From contig CM059975.1 of assembly GCA_030490835.1 (NCBI GenBank), positions 33,388,133 to 33,452,132 of the forward strand: 64,000 nt of DNA, in the 5' to 3' direction. The DNA is from Annona cherimola (taxonomy: Eukaryota > Streptophyta > Magnoliopsida > Magnoliales > Annonaceae). The notes beneath the pieces were generated by a model. The model ran no database searches. It was given only the letters and a program-made list of their open reading frames with translations, and was not told where the DNA came from. A program made the translations under genes and the position numbers. This document shows positions 45,058 through 55,032 of this stretch, piece by piece; position 1 is the first letter of the stretch; each line of letters opens with the position of its first letter.

Positions 45058-46628
45058 TTAGGTTGGCTTTGGAACACTTTTCAAATATCTCCTTTGATTT
45101 TTTATAATGTTCATTATATATGAAGATTCTGGACGAGTTAATGGTTTAGGAGTATTTGATATTCTTAAAAATTTATTTAGAAGTTCATCTCTTTGTTGAG
45201 AATCTTTTACTTGATTTATTATATCTAATAATGCTTGATTTGAGCTGTTCATCATATTTAGGGAATGATAATCTGAATCTGATGATGTTTGATAATCTTT
45301 TGGGTTATATGAACATTGACAATGATGTTCTGATTCTGATTCAGAGTTTTCTTTGAAAATATGATTTATTCTAAATTTTTCTTCACTTTCAGAGGATTCT
45401 GATTCTAATTCACTTTCAGATGTGGCGGCTAACTTATTTAATTTTTTAGATAACTCTTCAACACTTAATTCCTTATTTGCCAATAATTCTTTTACTTGTC
45501 GTTTATAACATTTAAAAGCATAGTGTCCTGTCTTACCACATTTATAGCATTTTATTTCTTTAATGTCTTTTTTATTTGAGGGTTTTGACTTATATTTTTT
45601 ATATTTCCTTTTAGAATAATATTTATTTGGTGATTTTTCTTTTGATTTATATTTGTATGGTTTTGATTTTATGTATTTGGATTTTTTAAGCATAGTTTTT
45701 TGTAAAGGTGTTTGTTCTATTCCGAAATGTGAACAAAACGTTGATAGATCTTGTGATTTTAGAAATTTTATTTCTTCCATTCTTTTTTGTTGACATAATT
45801 CAAGTCCTATTTGTTTAATTTTGGTGAATAAAGTTCCCCAAGTATAATTATCATATTCTAGTCTTCCTTCGTTTTCTAGTTTTATTAAAGTTTTTACTTT
45901 GAATTCAAAAACTGAAGGTAATCATTGAAGAAATTTTTCTTTTTAAACTGGTTCATTTTCATCTTCAAGCATTTGAACATCAGTTAAGAATACATCTTTA
46001 TATCATCTATATTTCGCCATTTTTTTATATCTTAATTTTAATAATCTTTCTCTTATAACTATTGATAATCTTCAATTGTTCATAAGAATTGATAAAGTAT
46101 AGTACTGATAAGAGTGTTTACTGGGTCGGCATCATTTACTATATGTTGTTGTTCTGCGTGAGTTAGTTGAATATCCCACCACGCTTTTAGCTGTCCTGTG
46201 AATCCCCAAGCAATACGAATTGATGCCTCTCTTTTAGAAATTTTTTTAAGTATTTGAAGCATTATAGCATACATGGTCATACTATTTGTCATATTCCAAA
46301 TTCGATATTCTGAAGCTCCATCTATACTCCATTCATATATAGAATTCATATTAAAACAGTTTTGTGCTGTTGGTCTGTCATCTTCAAATTGTTGGTCCAT
46401 AGGTGAGGGTCGATGGTAATAGTTTTTACTCATAGTTAATCTATTAAGATTATTCGGTAAATTGTCAGTTATAGTTTGGACATAATTTTTTGTTTGAGTT
46501 TTCTTTTTTAATTGATTAATTTTCTTTTTAATTTCTCCTGCATCAGAAGGTAATTGAGACATCATTATAGGTGGAGTTTCTGTCGAATTGATTTCTAATG
46601 ATGATGATTCTTGAAAAGATACTTCCAT
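45058..46628 (-). pseudogene. pararetroviral capsid (gag-like) region with zinc knuckle
   Basis: The first part (46628-46080, 182 codons) contains a W-D-SEY-W block and FTGQLKAWWD, typical of capsid proteins of this group. It ends in a stop. A further stretch in another frame (about 46040-45790) links to the second part (45780-45058, 240 codons), which has a lysine-rich segment and a CX2CX4HX4C zinc knuckle (C-YKCGKTGHY, about residues 79-92) followed by an acidic S/E-rich tail. It packages RNA. At least one frameshift and one stop disable it. Confidence 0.75.
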
Positions 46629-46713
46629 GGGTTTTTTATAAAATGATAAACTCTTCTACTTATCCTTTTGTTTTTTAATTTTTAATTGTCTTCTATATTT
46701 ATCAATTTATAAT

Positions 46714-47640
46714 TTGTAAAAATTTAAGACAAACTCCTTGATTTGATTGTAAATAAAAATCAAGAATACTAATGTGTTTGATTTTAGCAATTGTAGGTAG
46801 ATTGAGCAATAATTAAAATAAAATTTTATATTAAAATAATAATGAATAAAAATTACATGATTAGTTAAAATACATTTTATTTACTCGATTCACATGAAAA
46901 ATTTTGACAAAATATTTGGAGAATTTTAGGAATCTAATTAAATAAGAACTTACCGTGAACATTTGTTGTGATCAAGGAAAGACTCATCTATGCTTATATA
47001 AATTTTGGGATTGAATGAATTATTAGTTGATAATTAATAACATTATAACTTTAAAGAATACTCAAATATAATTAGTTAGTTAATTTAATTAATTTGAGAA
47101 ATGATATTTGATAGTTAAGAATATGAAGTCATTTACGTCATACAAATCATATACATAAACAAATATAAATAATAATTATTTTATTTAGTCAATTAATGTA
47201 ATTATTAATATATAGTAAAAATTTAAGACATAAACTACTTGATTTGATTATAAATAAAAATCAAGAATACTCAATGTGTTTGATTTTAGCAATTGTAGGT
47301 AGATTAAGCAATAATTAAAATAAAATTTTAATTTAAAATAATAATGAATAAAAATTACATAATTAGTTAAAATACGTATTTATTTACTTGATTCATATAA
47401 AAAAATTTGACAAAATATTTGCAGAATTTTAGGAATCTGATTAAATAAGAACGTGTTGTAAACATTTGTTGTGATCAAGGAAAGACTCATCTATGCTTAT
47501 ATAAATTTTGGGATTGAATTAATTATTAGTTGATAATTAATAACATTATAACTGTAAAGAATACTCAAATATAATTAGTTAGTTAATTTAATTAATTTGA
47601 GAAATGATATTTGATAGCTAAGAATATGAAATCATTTAAG
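46714..47640 (+). repeat. long direct repeat, two ~435-bp copies, period ~490 bp
   Basis: The block from GTAAAAATTTAAGACA to GATATTTGATAG(T/C)TAAGAATATGAA occurs at about 46717-47130 and 47215-47625 with few differences. Both contain TGATCAAGGAAAGACTCATC and CTTATATAAATTTTGGGATT, a TATA-like stretch. A weaker relative of this last block occurs at 37068-37112. No ORF. Next to the capsid start of the pararetrovirus. Confidence 0.85.
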
Positions 47641-47862
47641 TTAATCAAAAAATCATATTTTAAGCAATTTATTAGAGTAAGGTCCATACATGTATTCATG
47701 CTTCTTAGAGTAAAATATTGTTAAATTTTTGTTAAAAATGAAATTTAAATATTAATTTAGAAAATGTCATTTTCCTAGTGTAGTAATAAAAGAGTGCATA
47801 ATATAAATATCAAATAAAATTTATACAAGGTAAATAGAGCTTGTTTTCCTCTTTTTTGATTT

Positions 47863-48871
47863 TGTATTATAATGTATACTTACAGACGTGTGTTTTCACT
47901 GTCAATGTGTATTTTAGATATTATATATTCGATATTCAATTTTAATTTTGGTTTAACATCCCATATATTAGCATTGTTTATTGTAACATGAACATATTTT
48001 GCTTCGAATGTTGGCATATTTATGAGTCATGACTATTGACAAAGACGGCTAATAGGGTCTGCCACCTTGCAAATATTTGTTTGACGGATAAATTTTTAAC
48101 ATCATTTTTAATAACATCTTTTGCTGCTTTGCAATCTATTTTTAATGAGAATTCTTTGTTTAATAGGTCATTCTGAAATTTATGTACACAAGTCACTATT
48201 GCTAACATTTCTTTTTTAATAGTAGGATATTTCTTTCTTGTGTCATTTCATAGTCCTGAGGTATAACAAATGAGTTCTTCTTTATTATCATTCTTTTGTT
48301 TAAGAACACTTTTTTATCCTATATTTGAAGCATCAAATCATTTTAGGAACCTCTTTCTTACAAATGCTTAAACTATTTATGGTTACCAATGAGGGTCTCC
48401 GTATTATTATAAATGATAAAGAATTAATCTTTAAATTTATTCAACCCCCTGAATTAACACTTTTGGTAGAATTAAAAAACGTTTTGTTATATAAAAAGAA
48501 TTTCTTATGTTATTTAAATGAAGAAAATACAATAAAAACTATAGAACAAGATATTCAAATACCACTAAGCGAAAAAATAAAATATTTCTCTAAAAAACTA
48601 TCCCAAACTATCTGTTCAGACTTTCCTACTGCTTTTTGGAATAGGAATAAACATATTGTTTCTTTACCATATATTGAAGACTTCAATGTATTGTAATGTA
48701 TACTTACAGATGTGTGTTTTCATTGTCAATGTATATTTTGGATATTATAGATTTGATATTCAATTCTAATTTTGGTTTATCATCTCATACATTAGCATCG
48801 TTTATTATAGCATCAACATATTTTGCTTTGAATGTTGACATATTTATGAGTCACGATTATTGATGTAGATT
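47863..48871. mobile_element. rearranged pararetroviral fragments between ~180-bp direct repeats
   Basis: A repeat (TAATGTATACTTACAGA... to ATTTATGAGTCA-GA-TATTGA) lies at about 47870-48043 and 48697-48871 in the same orientation. Between them the minus strand (48240-48020) holds an RNase H C-terminal piece, and the plus strand (48325-48696) a protease-to-RT linker piece. Both are related to, but different from, the main copy, and they point in opposite directions. So this is a second viral copy, inverted internally and truncated. Confidence 0.7.
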
Positions 48872-49709
48872 TAATAGAGTTGTGCGGACCATCGATGATG
48901 ACCGGTGGCGCATCTTGACAAGGGGTGAGGATGTGATAGCCTTTGTGTCATTGGTTGAATCTTTCCTTATCTGGCCTTATGATTTAATTGATTAATATTA
49001 TGAAACTAGTCCACATGATTAGTGCCCCTTAATAAAATGGTCAGAGTATTCGCGTAATATAGTGTGGTGAGGGCTACAACTATGTGGTGAGCACGATAGA
49101 GTATCAATTACACCCCTAGTTTGTATAAAGGTGTTTCCGATCTACCCATCTCATGCTAAGTTGGTCATTTATATTAGGCAAAGTTGGCCACGCGTGTAAT
49201 GTAGTATTGGCCATCCAATTGCGCAATAGGTTGGATTTTAAGGCAAGATACCGAACTTCTCCATTTGATTTAAGATTTTTGCTGGATTGATTTGAGAAGT
49301 GTCATTGTATGATGCATTGACACATACTTGAGCATGAACATGTGTTCATATGAATTAAAGTATGATTTAGATTTGTAAGATAATTTTTATTTGTTGACAC
49401 ATATGTATATTATTTACTGAAGTTTTACCGGTTTGTTATTATGTACTATACTTATTTAGTTTATCCAGACTCACACTATTTTTTCTTATTTTAGATAGCA
49501 GATCCGCAGATGTAGACCACCGAAGGGATGATGATTTAGCTAGGTCAAACAAATGCAAAGAACTTATCCTTTAGGCTTTTGAATAATTTTGCGATTGTTC
49601 TATTATTATTGATCTTAGATATTAGTTATCGAGTATCCAATACCCGATAGCTTGTGACAATTGTTGCACTAAGGTATCGACTTAGTCAGCGGATCATTAC
49701 ACTAATTAG
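48864..49709 (+). mobile_element. possible solo LTR
   Basis: Starts TGTAGATTTAATAG and ends GGATCATTACA. The inner text (TTTAGTTTATCCAGACTCAC, TTAGATAGCAGATCCGCAGA) has the style of plant gypsy LTR ends. No matching target duplication was found, so the call is weak. Confidence 0.3.
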
Positions 49710-50080
49710 TTAAAACATTTGAAATTTTTATAATAGATCATAGTAGTCATATATCATAATAACTAGCATACTGCCCTTTATGCATCATACCATTAATATA
49801 TCGACTCCACTTAGAGCTTAATGGAAAATACTAAAGACTAATTACTTTAATTTCTATTTATACATATCACCAACTTTAATACTTTTATAAAAATCTTCAA
49901 ATGCATTTGGTAAGGCGAGGGAGAAAGAAAAAGAAAGAAATTAGAAAATTTTTGAGATATATTAAGTGGGAATAATGGTATAGTTGGATGAAAGATAATT
50001 AAAATATAAGTAAAAATAGAAAAGTAAAGTAGTTAAAGGGGTCGATATAACTATAGTACATAGAAAAATATGTGAAACCT

Positions 50081-50446
50081 AATTATATACACTATGGTGT
50101 ATTTTCGACTAAAATATAACATTTATTTATTTTTACAATTTAATTATATTTTTGATTTTGCCTCATAAACATGTTTTCTAAGTATATTCAATCTATATAC
50201 AAATTTTTGTTATTTTACAATACTTTTATATATATACAAAGTTTCCTAACTTAAATGCCTTTGAAATTGATAATTTTAAAAATAAAAATAAAAATGTAAA
50301 AATATTGTAAAATGGTAAAACTTTTGTATGTGGATTATAGACAAGTAAAAAATATATTTATGAAGAAAAATCAAATAAAAATATAAATAAAATAAATAGA
50401 TAAATGTTATATTTTAGCTTATAATACATTTTGATGTGTATAATCA
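50081..50446. mobile_element. MITE with ATTATATAC-type inverted repeats, copy 1
   Basis: Left AATTATATACACTATGGTGT and right reverse complement GATTATACACATCAAAATGT pair, followed by CTAAAATATAACATTTAT on both arms. The element is self-complementary further in (TTGTTATTTTACAATA / TATTGTAAAATGGTAA). No ORF. Confidence 0.65.
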
Positions 50447-50852
50447 TGCTCCGAAATATGTCCTGATTCCCCTCTTTTTCCTCTCATGTTACCAAAGACA
50501 CTCTTCTTATTTAATTCATCCATGCAACATGTTATATTCAATTATATAAAAACACAAACACAATAATTTAGATAATATGCTTATATTGAATAAAAAACAA
50601 CTCTTATAGTTTATTTTATCTTCAAACTCCTAATAAGACTTTTGTACTAATTATTTTGTCAAGGAAAAATATTGAGCTTTATGCTAATATAATTAATACA
50701 TAGTTGATGGATTATTTTGCATAAATGACCATTTAAATTTTATTTTGAACTCATAATTTTGCTATTTGTGAAAATAACCATAAAAATTTCCAGCTTCTAC
50801 AGAAATGTCCTTAAGGGCTAATGATCTTTAAAATGGTGTTTAACAAAAAAGA

Positions 50853-51251
50853 GTATGGTTATATACAACGTAATGTATTTTAAGCTAAGATACAATGTTC
50901 GTTTATTTTATTTTTTTATATTTATTTGGTTTTTCTTCATAAATATATTTTTTTAATTGTGTTTGATCCATATATTAAGTTTTGTCATTTACAATACTTT
51001 TTACTTTTTTATTTTTATTTTTTAAAAAATATCAATTTCAAGGGCATTTAAGTCATTTTTTGCCACTTAAAAAACTTGATTTAAAAAACTAAAAATAAAT
51101 ACATAAAATTATTGTAAAATGGCAAAACTTTGTAATAGATTGAATACACTTAGAAAAATATATTTCTGAAGAAAATAAAAAATACAACTAATTATAAAAA
51201 TAAATGCATGTTGTACTTTACCCCATAATACATCATGAAGTATATAATCAA
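50853..51251. mobile_element. MITE with ATTATATAC-type inverted repeats, copy 2
   Basis: Left GTATGGTTATATACAACGTA and right reverse complement GATTATATACTTCATGATGT. The interior shares CTTCATAAATATATTTTTT and TTTGTCATTTTACAATAC with copy 1 at 50081. Both copies share the same arm layout, 400 bp apart. Confidence 0.65.
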
Positions 51252-51880
51252 GCTCCCAAAAAGAAAAGGTCAAAAATGCTCATCCAAATTTATGTTCATT
51301 CATTTGTCCTTTTTTCTCTTTTGAAAAGCTAAACAGTAGAAGTATCGCATCATCGTTGCTTGAAAAACTCAATTGCTTATTCATTATTTTTTTATTAATT
51401 TCTCTCATTCCTACACTAAGGTAAATAAATCGTAAATCTTTTTATTATTTTTTTAAAGAGATCTTATGGATAGTTATTATAGAAGTTAAATTCTTTTAAC
51501 ATGTAAGGAATATGAAAATCCTTCCACCATTAAGTTGAAGGATCATTGGACATAGAGAAAGACTGCATTGCAATAGATTTAAATAAAAGGGAATCTAATA
51601 TATTTGTCAAAATAAAAAAGACGAATATAATTTTTGTGAAGAAGTCTAATGAGGAAGTAAAAATAATTTAATGTTGATGAATAGGAAATTAGTTCGTTTT
51701 ATATTCTTGAATTTTTAGGTAGCAATAGCACGACCTTCATGATTTTAGGATTTTTAATTATAGAAATTATTTTAGTCAACTTTTGGCCTAAAACTTTGAA
51801 TCTAAACTTCAGTGGCATAAACCTAAGGTTCTTTAATAGAGAATCCCTGAAAGCAATTTTCAAATACTAAAAAAAATAAC
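51252..51880. other. AT-rich DNA before the split LINE
   Basis: No clear motif. It may include decayed LINE sequence between endonuclease and RT, but no block was recognised. Confidence 0.3.
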
Positions 51881-52619
51881 TTGTGCAACCCTTACCTTTT
51901 GACAAAGCGAAAATGAAAATTAAATCAATAAACCCAACTAAGGCTTTAGGACTAAATGAAATATTGGCCGACTTCTAGCAAAGACATTAAAAAGTTGTCA
52001 AGCAAGACATTTTCAAAATGTGGCAAATCTTCATGAATACCAGAGGAAGAGACCAATTTGTGGCCTAGCTTCAACATATAAATGCTAACACTATTATTCT
52101 TATACATAAGAAGAAAATTGACAAACAGGATAGTGAAGTTTCAGCCAATCAATCTATGTAATGTGGTCTATAAAATTATTGCAAAAAATTTGGCCAATGA
52201 GATGAAAGGGTATTTTAACGATACTATATCAGAATAGTAAAGCGTCTTTTCCCCAGGAAGGCTCATTACAGACAACATGCTTTTAACTGATAAAACAATT
52301 CATCACTTTGGATGCAAAAAAAAGGAAAATTGGAGGAAATATTATTAAGCTTGATAGGTAATATGTTGAGGGCCCGTAATAGAGTAGAGTGAAACTATCT
52401 ATGTGCAATAATATGGAAAAATGAATTTTAATGATGTCTAGATTAAATGGACAAGGGATTGCCTAAGCTCGATTAGCTACAAAGTGAACATAAATGGATA
52501 GAGGGCGAAGTCATTTACTGTAAGCAGGAAATTGAGACAAGATGAACATCTCTCTTCATACCTATTTTTTATTTATACTGAAGGTCTTTCCCCTCTCATT
52601 TGTAATTGGAGTAATGAGC
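51880..52619 (+). pseudogene. LINE reverse transcriptase, N-terminal half (5' part of a split LINE)
   Basis: Blocks in order: INPTKALGLNEI (about 51925-51960; the I-P-KAPG-DG motif), ANTIILIHKKK (about 52085-52115), LYNVVYKI- and NLANEM-KG-like text (52160-52210), RLITDNMLL (about 52260-52285), and TEGLSPLICNWSNE at 52575-52620. Many stops. The text is cut by the young hAT copy at 52620, and the matching C-terminal half resumes at 61.44 kb on the same strand. Confidence 0.75.
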
Positions 52620-53767
52620 TAGGGGTGTTAACGGATCGGGTTGAACGGGTTGGAGCCTAATCCTAATCCTAACCCATTTAATATATCTCAACCCTAATCC
52701 GTTTATTAACCCATTTAAAAAACTTCAACCCTAACCCATTTACAACCCATTTAATAAATGGATTAACGGATTGTTAACGGGTTGTGTTTGTTACTAATTT
52801 TAATGCTAAAAACCTTCAATAAATCTGTAAAATTAAATAAATTCAATAACTCGAAGTTAACATACTTGATTTGCCGAGTCTTCGTGTGTGTGGCACCGCA
52901 GATTTAAAAGTCACAGAGTGCCGACGTTTGCGGAGTCTCTGTGCGTGCGGCGGCAGGTCGAAGGTCGTAGTGGGCGTCGACTGCCGACATATGTCGAGTG
53001 TCGAATATGACACCCGTTCTTTTGCAGTTTGCAGGCAAGCCCTTCGATGACTCAAAAGATCGGAGAGGTACACAATGGCGAGAGGAGGAAGCGAGCTAGC
53101 CTTTCTAGTGGCAAGTAAGAGAAGAGATGAGAGAAGAGATAAAGGGCGATGAAGAGAGCCAGCGCAGTCTACAAATCGATACCGGAGCAAGCAGGAGAGA
53201 AAAGAGAGAAAACGAGTGGGCGAGGGAGACACTCTATACCCTTGAAGAATGATCTGGTTGATGTAACTGCAGCATTAAATGCGATTCATTTATTTGTATG
53301 TGGCTTTGTTAACAGCGTAGTGCAGCGTAGTTATCATGGGTCGTTGAGTGGGGGAGTCAAAAGCAATTGGTGCTTTTGTAGAAGGGGTCCCAGCTCTGAA
53401 ATATGGTTATGCGTGCGGCAGCAAATCTAAGAGAACTTCAAATCTCAGTCTCGGCTGCGACTGCAGAAGTTAACATCATGCGCAGGCGTTGGGCGGAATA
53501 GAGTGCCGAAAGCGGGAAGCCAATAACTTACTAAATTTATATATATAATTATATATAATATATTATAAATGGGTTAGACGGGTTAGACGGGTTATATAAA
53601 CGGGTTGGACGGGTTGCAAAGTCTCAACCCTAATCCGTTTATTTAATTAAATGGTTAAACGGATTGGCGGATCATAACCCATTTATTCAAAAATCCCAAC
53701 CCAAACCCATTTATTAACGGGTTGGACGAGCGGGTTGACGGGTTGACCATGACCATTAACACCCCTA
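52620..53767 (+). mobile_element. young non-autonomous hAT-type element, copy A, 1,148 bp
   Basis: Ends TAGGGGTGTTAACGG and, reverse-complemented, TAGGGGTGTTAATGG; flanked by the perfect 8-bp duplication TAATGAGC (52612-52619, 53768-53775). Both ~220-bp subterminal regions are packed with AACGGGTTG / AACCCATTTA / CGGATTA motifs in both directions, as in hAT transposase binding regions. The core (52860-53520) is GC-richer and unlike the rest of the window. No transposase. One ATG-started ORF of 93 codons (53149-53430) is unrecognised. Sequence matches copy B wherever compared. Confidence 0.9.
53149..53430 (+). CDS. 93-aa ORF in the hAT element core, unrecognised
   Basis: Begins with ATG and is basic at the N-terminus (MKRASAVYKS...). 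It is found identically in copy B. No domain is recognised and there is no sign of splicing. It is longer than chance alone in an AT-rich window would favour, but the core is GC-rich, so it may be non-coding; possibly captured host sequence. Confidence 0.25.
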   Translation: MKRASAVYKSIPEQAGEKREKTSGRGRHSIPLKNDLVDVTAALNAIHLFVCGFVNSVVQRSYHGSLSGGVKSNWCFCRRGPSSEIWLCVRQQI

Positions 53768-53775
53768 TAATGAGC

Positions 53776-55032
53776 ATAGTATACCCAGTAGATGAGTAAA
53801 TTGAGTTAGGGTAGACGCAATCCTAATTCACTTTATAAAATCTCAACTTAATCTTATTTTTCAGCTCTACTTTTTCATCTTAACCTAACTTTATTTTAAT
53901 CATATAGACATTAGTTCAATTGGGATTAGAAATTAGGCTAATAGATTACGCAAATTATTGATGATAGTTAGACTTTTGTTAACACCATTTTTTAAAATAA
54001 TAAAAACAATGATAACTTATAGAAAAAAGAAAAAATAGGAGTTAATCATACCTCAAAAAGTTAAAAATAAGTTTAGTAGTTGATTTATTCCATTAATTTT
54101 ACATTCTTTGAGCAGTTAATACCCTCGATAGTTAAGAAAATGAATTAATTATGAGAAATAAAAAGACAAATAACATAACCTTATTTTTGAGTTACATCAA
54201 ATGAAAGTTCAAATTAACCTCTCATTTTTTTACCTATTCTATATGAGTCACATAAACTAACATCCAAATAACTTGTTTAAAATAAATATACATAATCAAA
54301 CAATTTTAAACACAATTTCACAGCCAATTAATCAAAAAAATATAAATATACATAATCAAATAAATTCAAATACAGTTTCAAGACCAATTAACCAAACATA
54401 TTTCTAAACTTCACACAACCTATTTTAAATATCCAAACAAATTATTATTCAAACGACTTGATTTAAATACATGTCGATAAACCTATCCAAATACATATCT
54501 CTTGAAACTTAATGTCCATAATTCGTCTAAAAATCTAATGCGATCGTTCTCTTGAAATTGAATCTTATGCATCCTTTGTTACTTGCATGTGTGATTTCAT
54601 CCTGATACAAAAAGTAATAATTAAAGTAAGTAAGCATATAGTTATATTTTTATAAAATATTAAAAACAACAAGTAAATATATTTATATTTCTTTTTAAAA
54701 ATTACAAATAATAAGTGTCTAGTGCATTTGAGTGGAAATTCATGCGTAGCAGCAAGTTCCCAATTCTACACCAACCCAAGTAGCTATAAAATAGAAAAAA
54801 TTTGTGTAGTAACTTTAGTTGTATGTAATCAAGTTATAAATACATAATCATAGATTAAAATTACACTGAGAAAGCTAGCCAATTTCAACTACATCTTCTC
54901 TTTTCATTTGAAGATTTTTCAATAGGTGTAGTCAATCTCAAGCATATATTAAAAACTCAACAACATGAAATGAGAAGGAGCTTATAAAAGATCAAGCATG
55001 TGACCTCTTGTACTAAAAGTAGATTCCAAAGC
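53776..55032 (-). pseudogene. old hAT element, 3' part with end of transposase (hATC dimerisation motif)
   Basis: At 55032-54975 the minus strand reads ALESTFSTRGHMLDLL, the core of the hAT C-terminal dimerisation domain (compare ASESAFS-GGR-LD). This continues directly from the ARDVLAI block on the far side of the LTR-like insertion (58982). The remaining 53.8-54.9 kb is AT-rich non-coding 3' sequence of the element. The left terminus is probably near 53790 (CAGTAGATGAGTAAAT), but no target duplication is visible. Confidence 0.65.

Larger units (their letters stand above)
40837..46628 (-). mobile_element. endogenous pararetrovirus (Caulimoviridae-like), nearly genome-length, inactivated
   Basis: On the minus strand: a capsid-like region with zinc knuckle, aspartic protease, reverse transcriptase, RNase H, a further ORF, then an intergenic region with TATA box and poly(A) signal, and a short ORF after it. 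This order is that of a circular plant pararetrovirus read through its origin. There is no integrase and no LTR. The capsid and polymerase regions carry stops and frameshifts, and the RNase H region is split by a 281-bp MITE. A movement protein was not recognised. The genus is not assigned. It could also be described as one unit of a formerly tandem array, since both the end of one unit and the start of the next are present. Confidence 0.8.

Noticed and set aside
48864..49709. Confident LTR call
   Set aside because: Kept only at low confidence: TG...CA ends and LTR-like style, but no target duplication or partner LTR.
52843..53232. 129-codon open frame in the minus strand of the young hAT element (also 57323-57712)
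   Set aside because: It opens with GTG, not ATG, and has no ATG until near its end; it overlaps the opposite-strand frame in GC-rich DNA.
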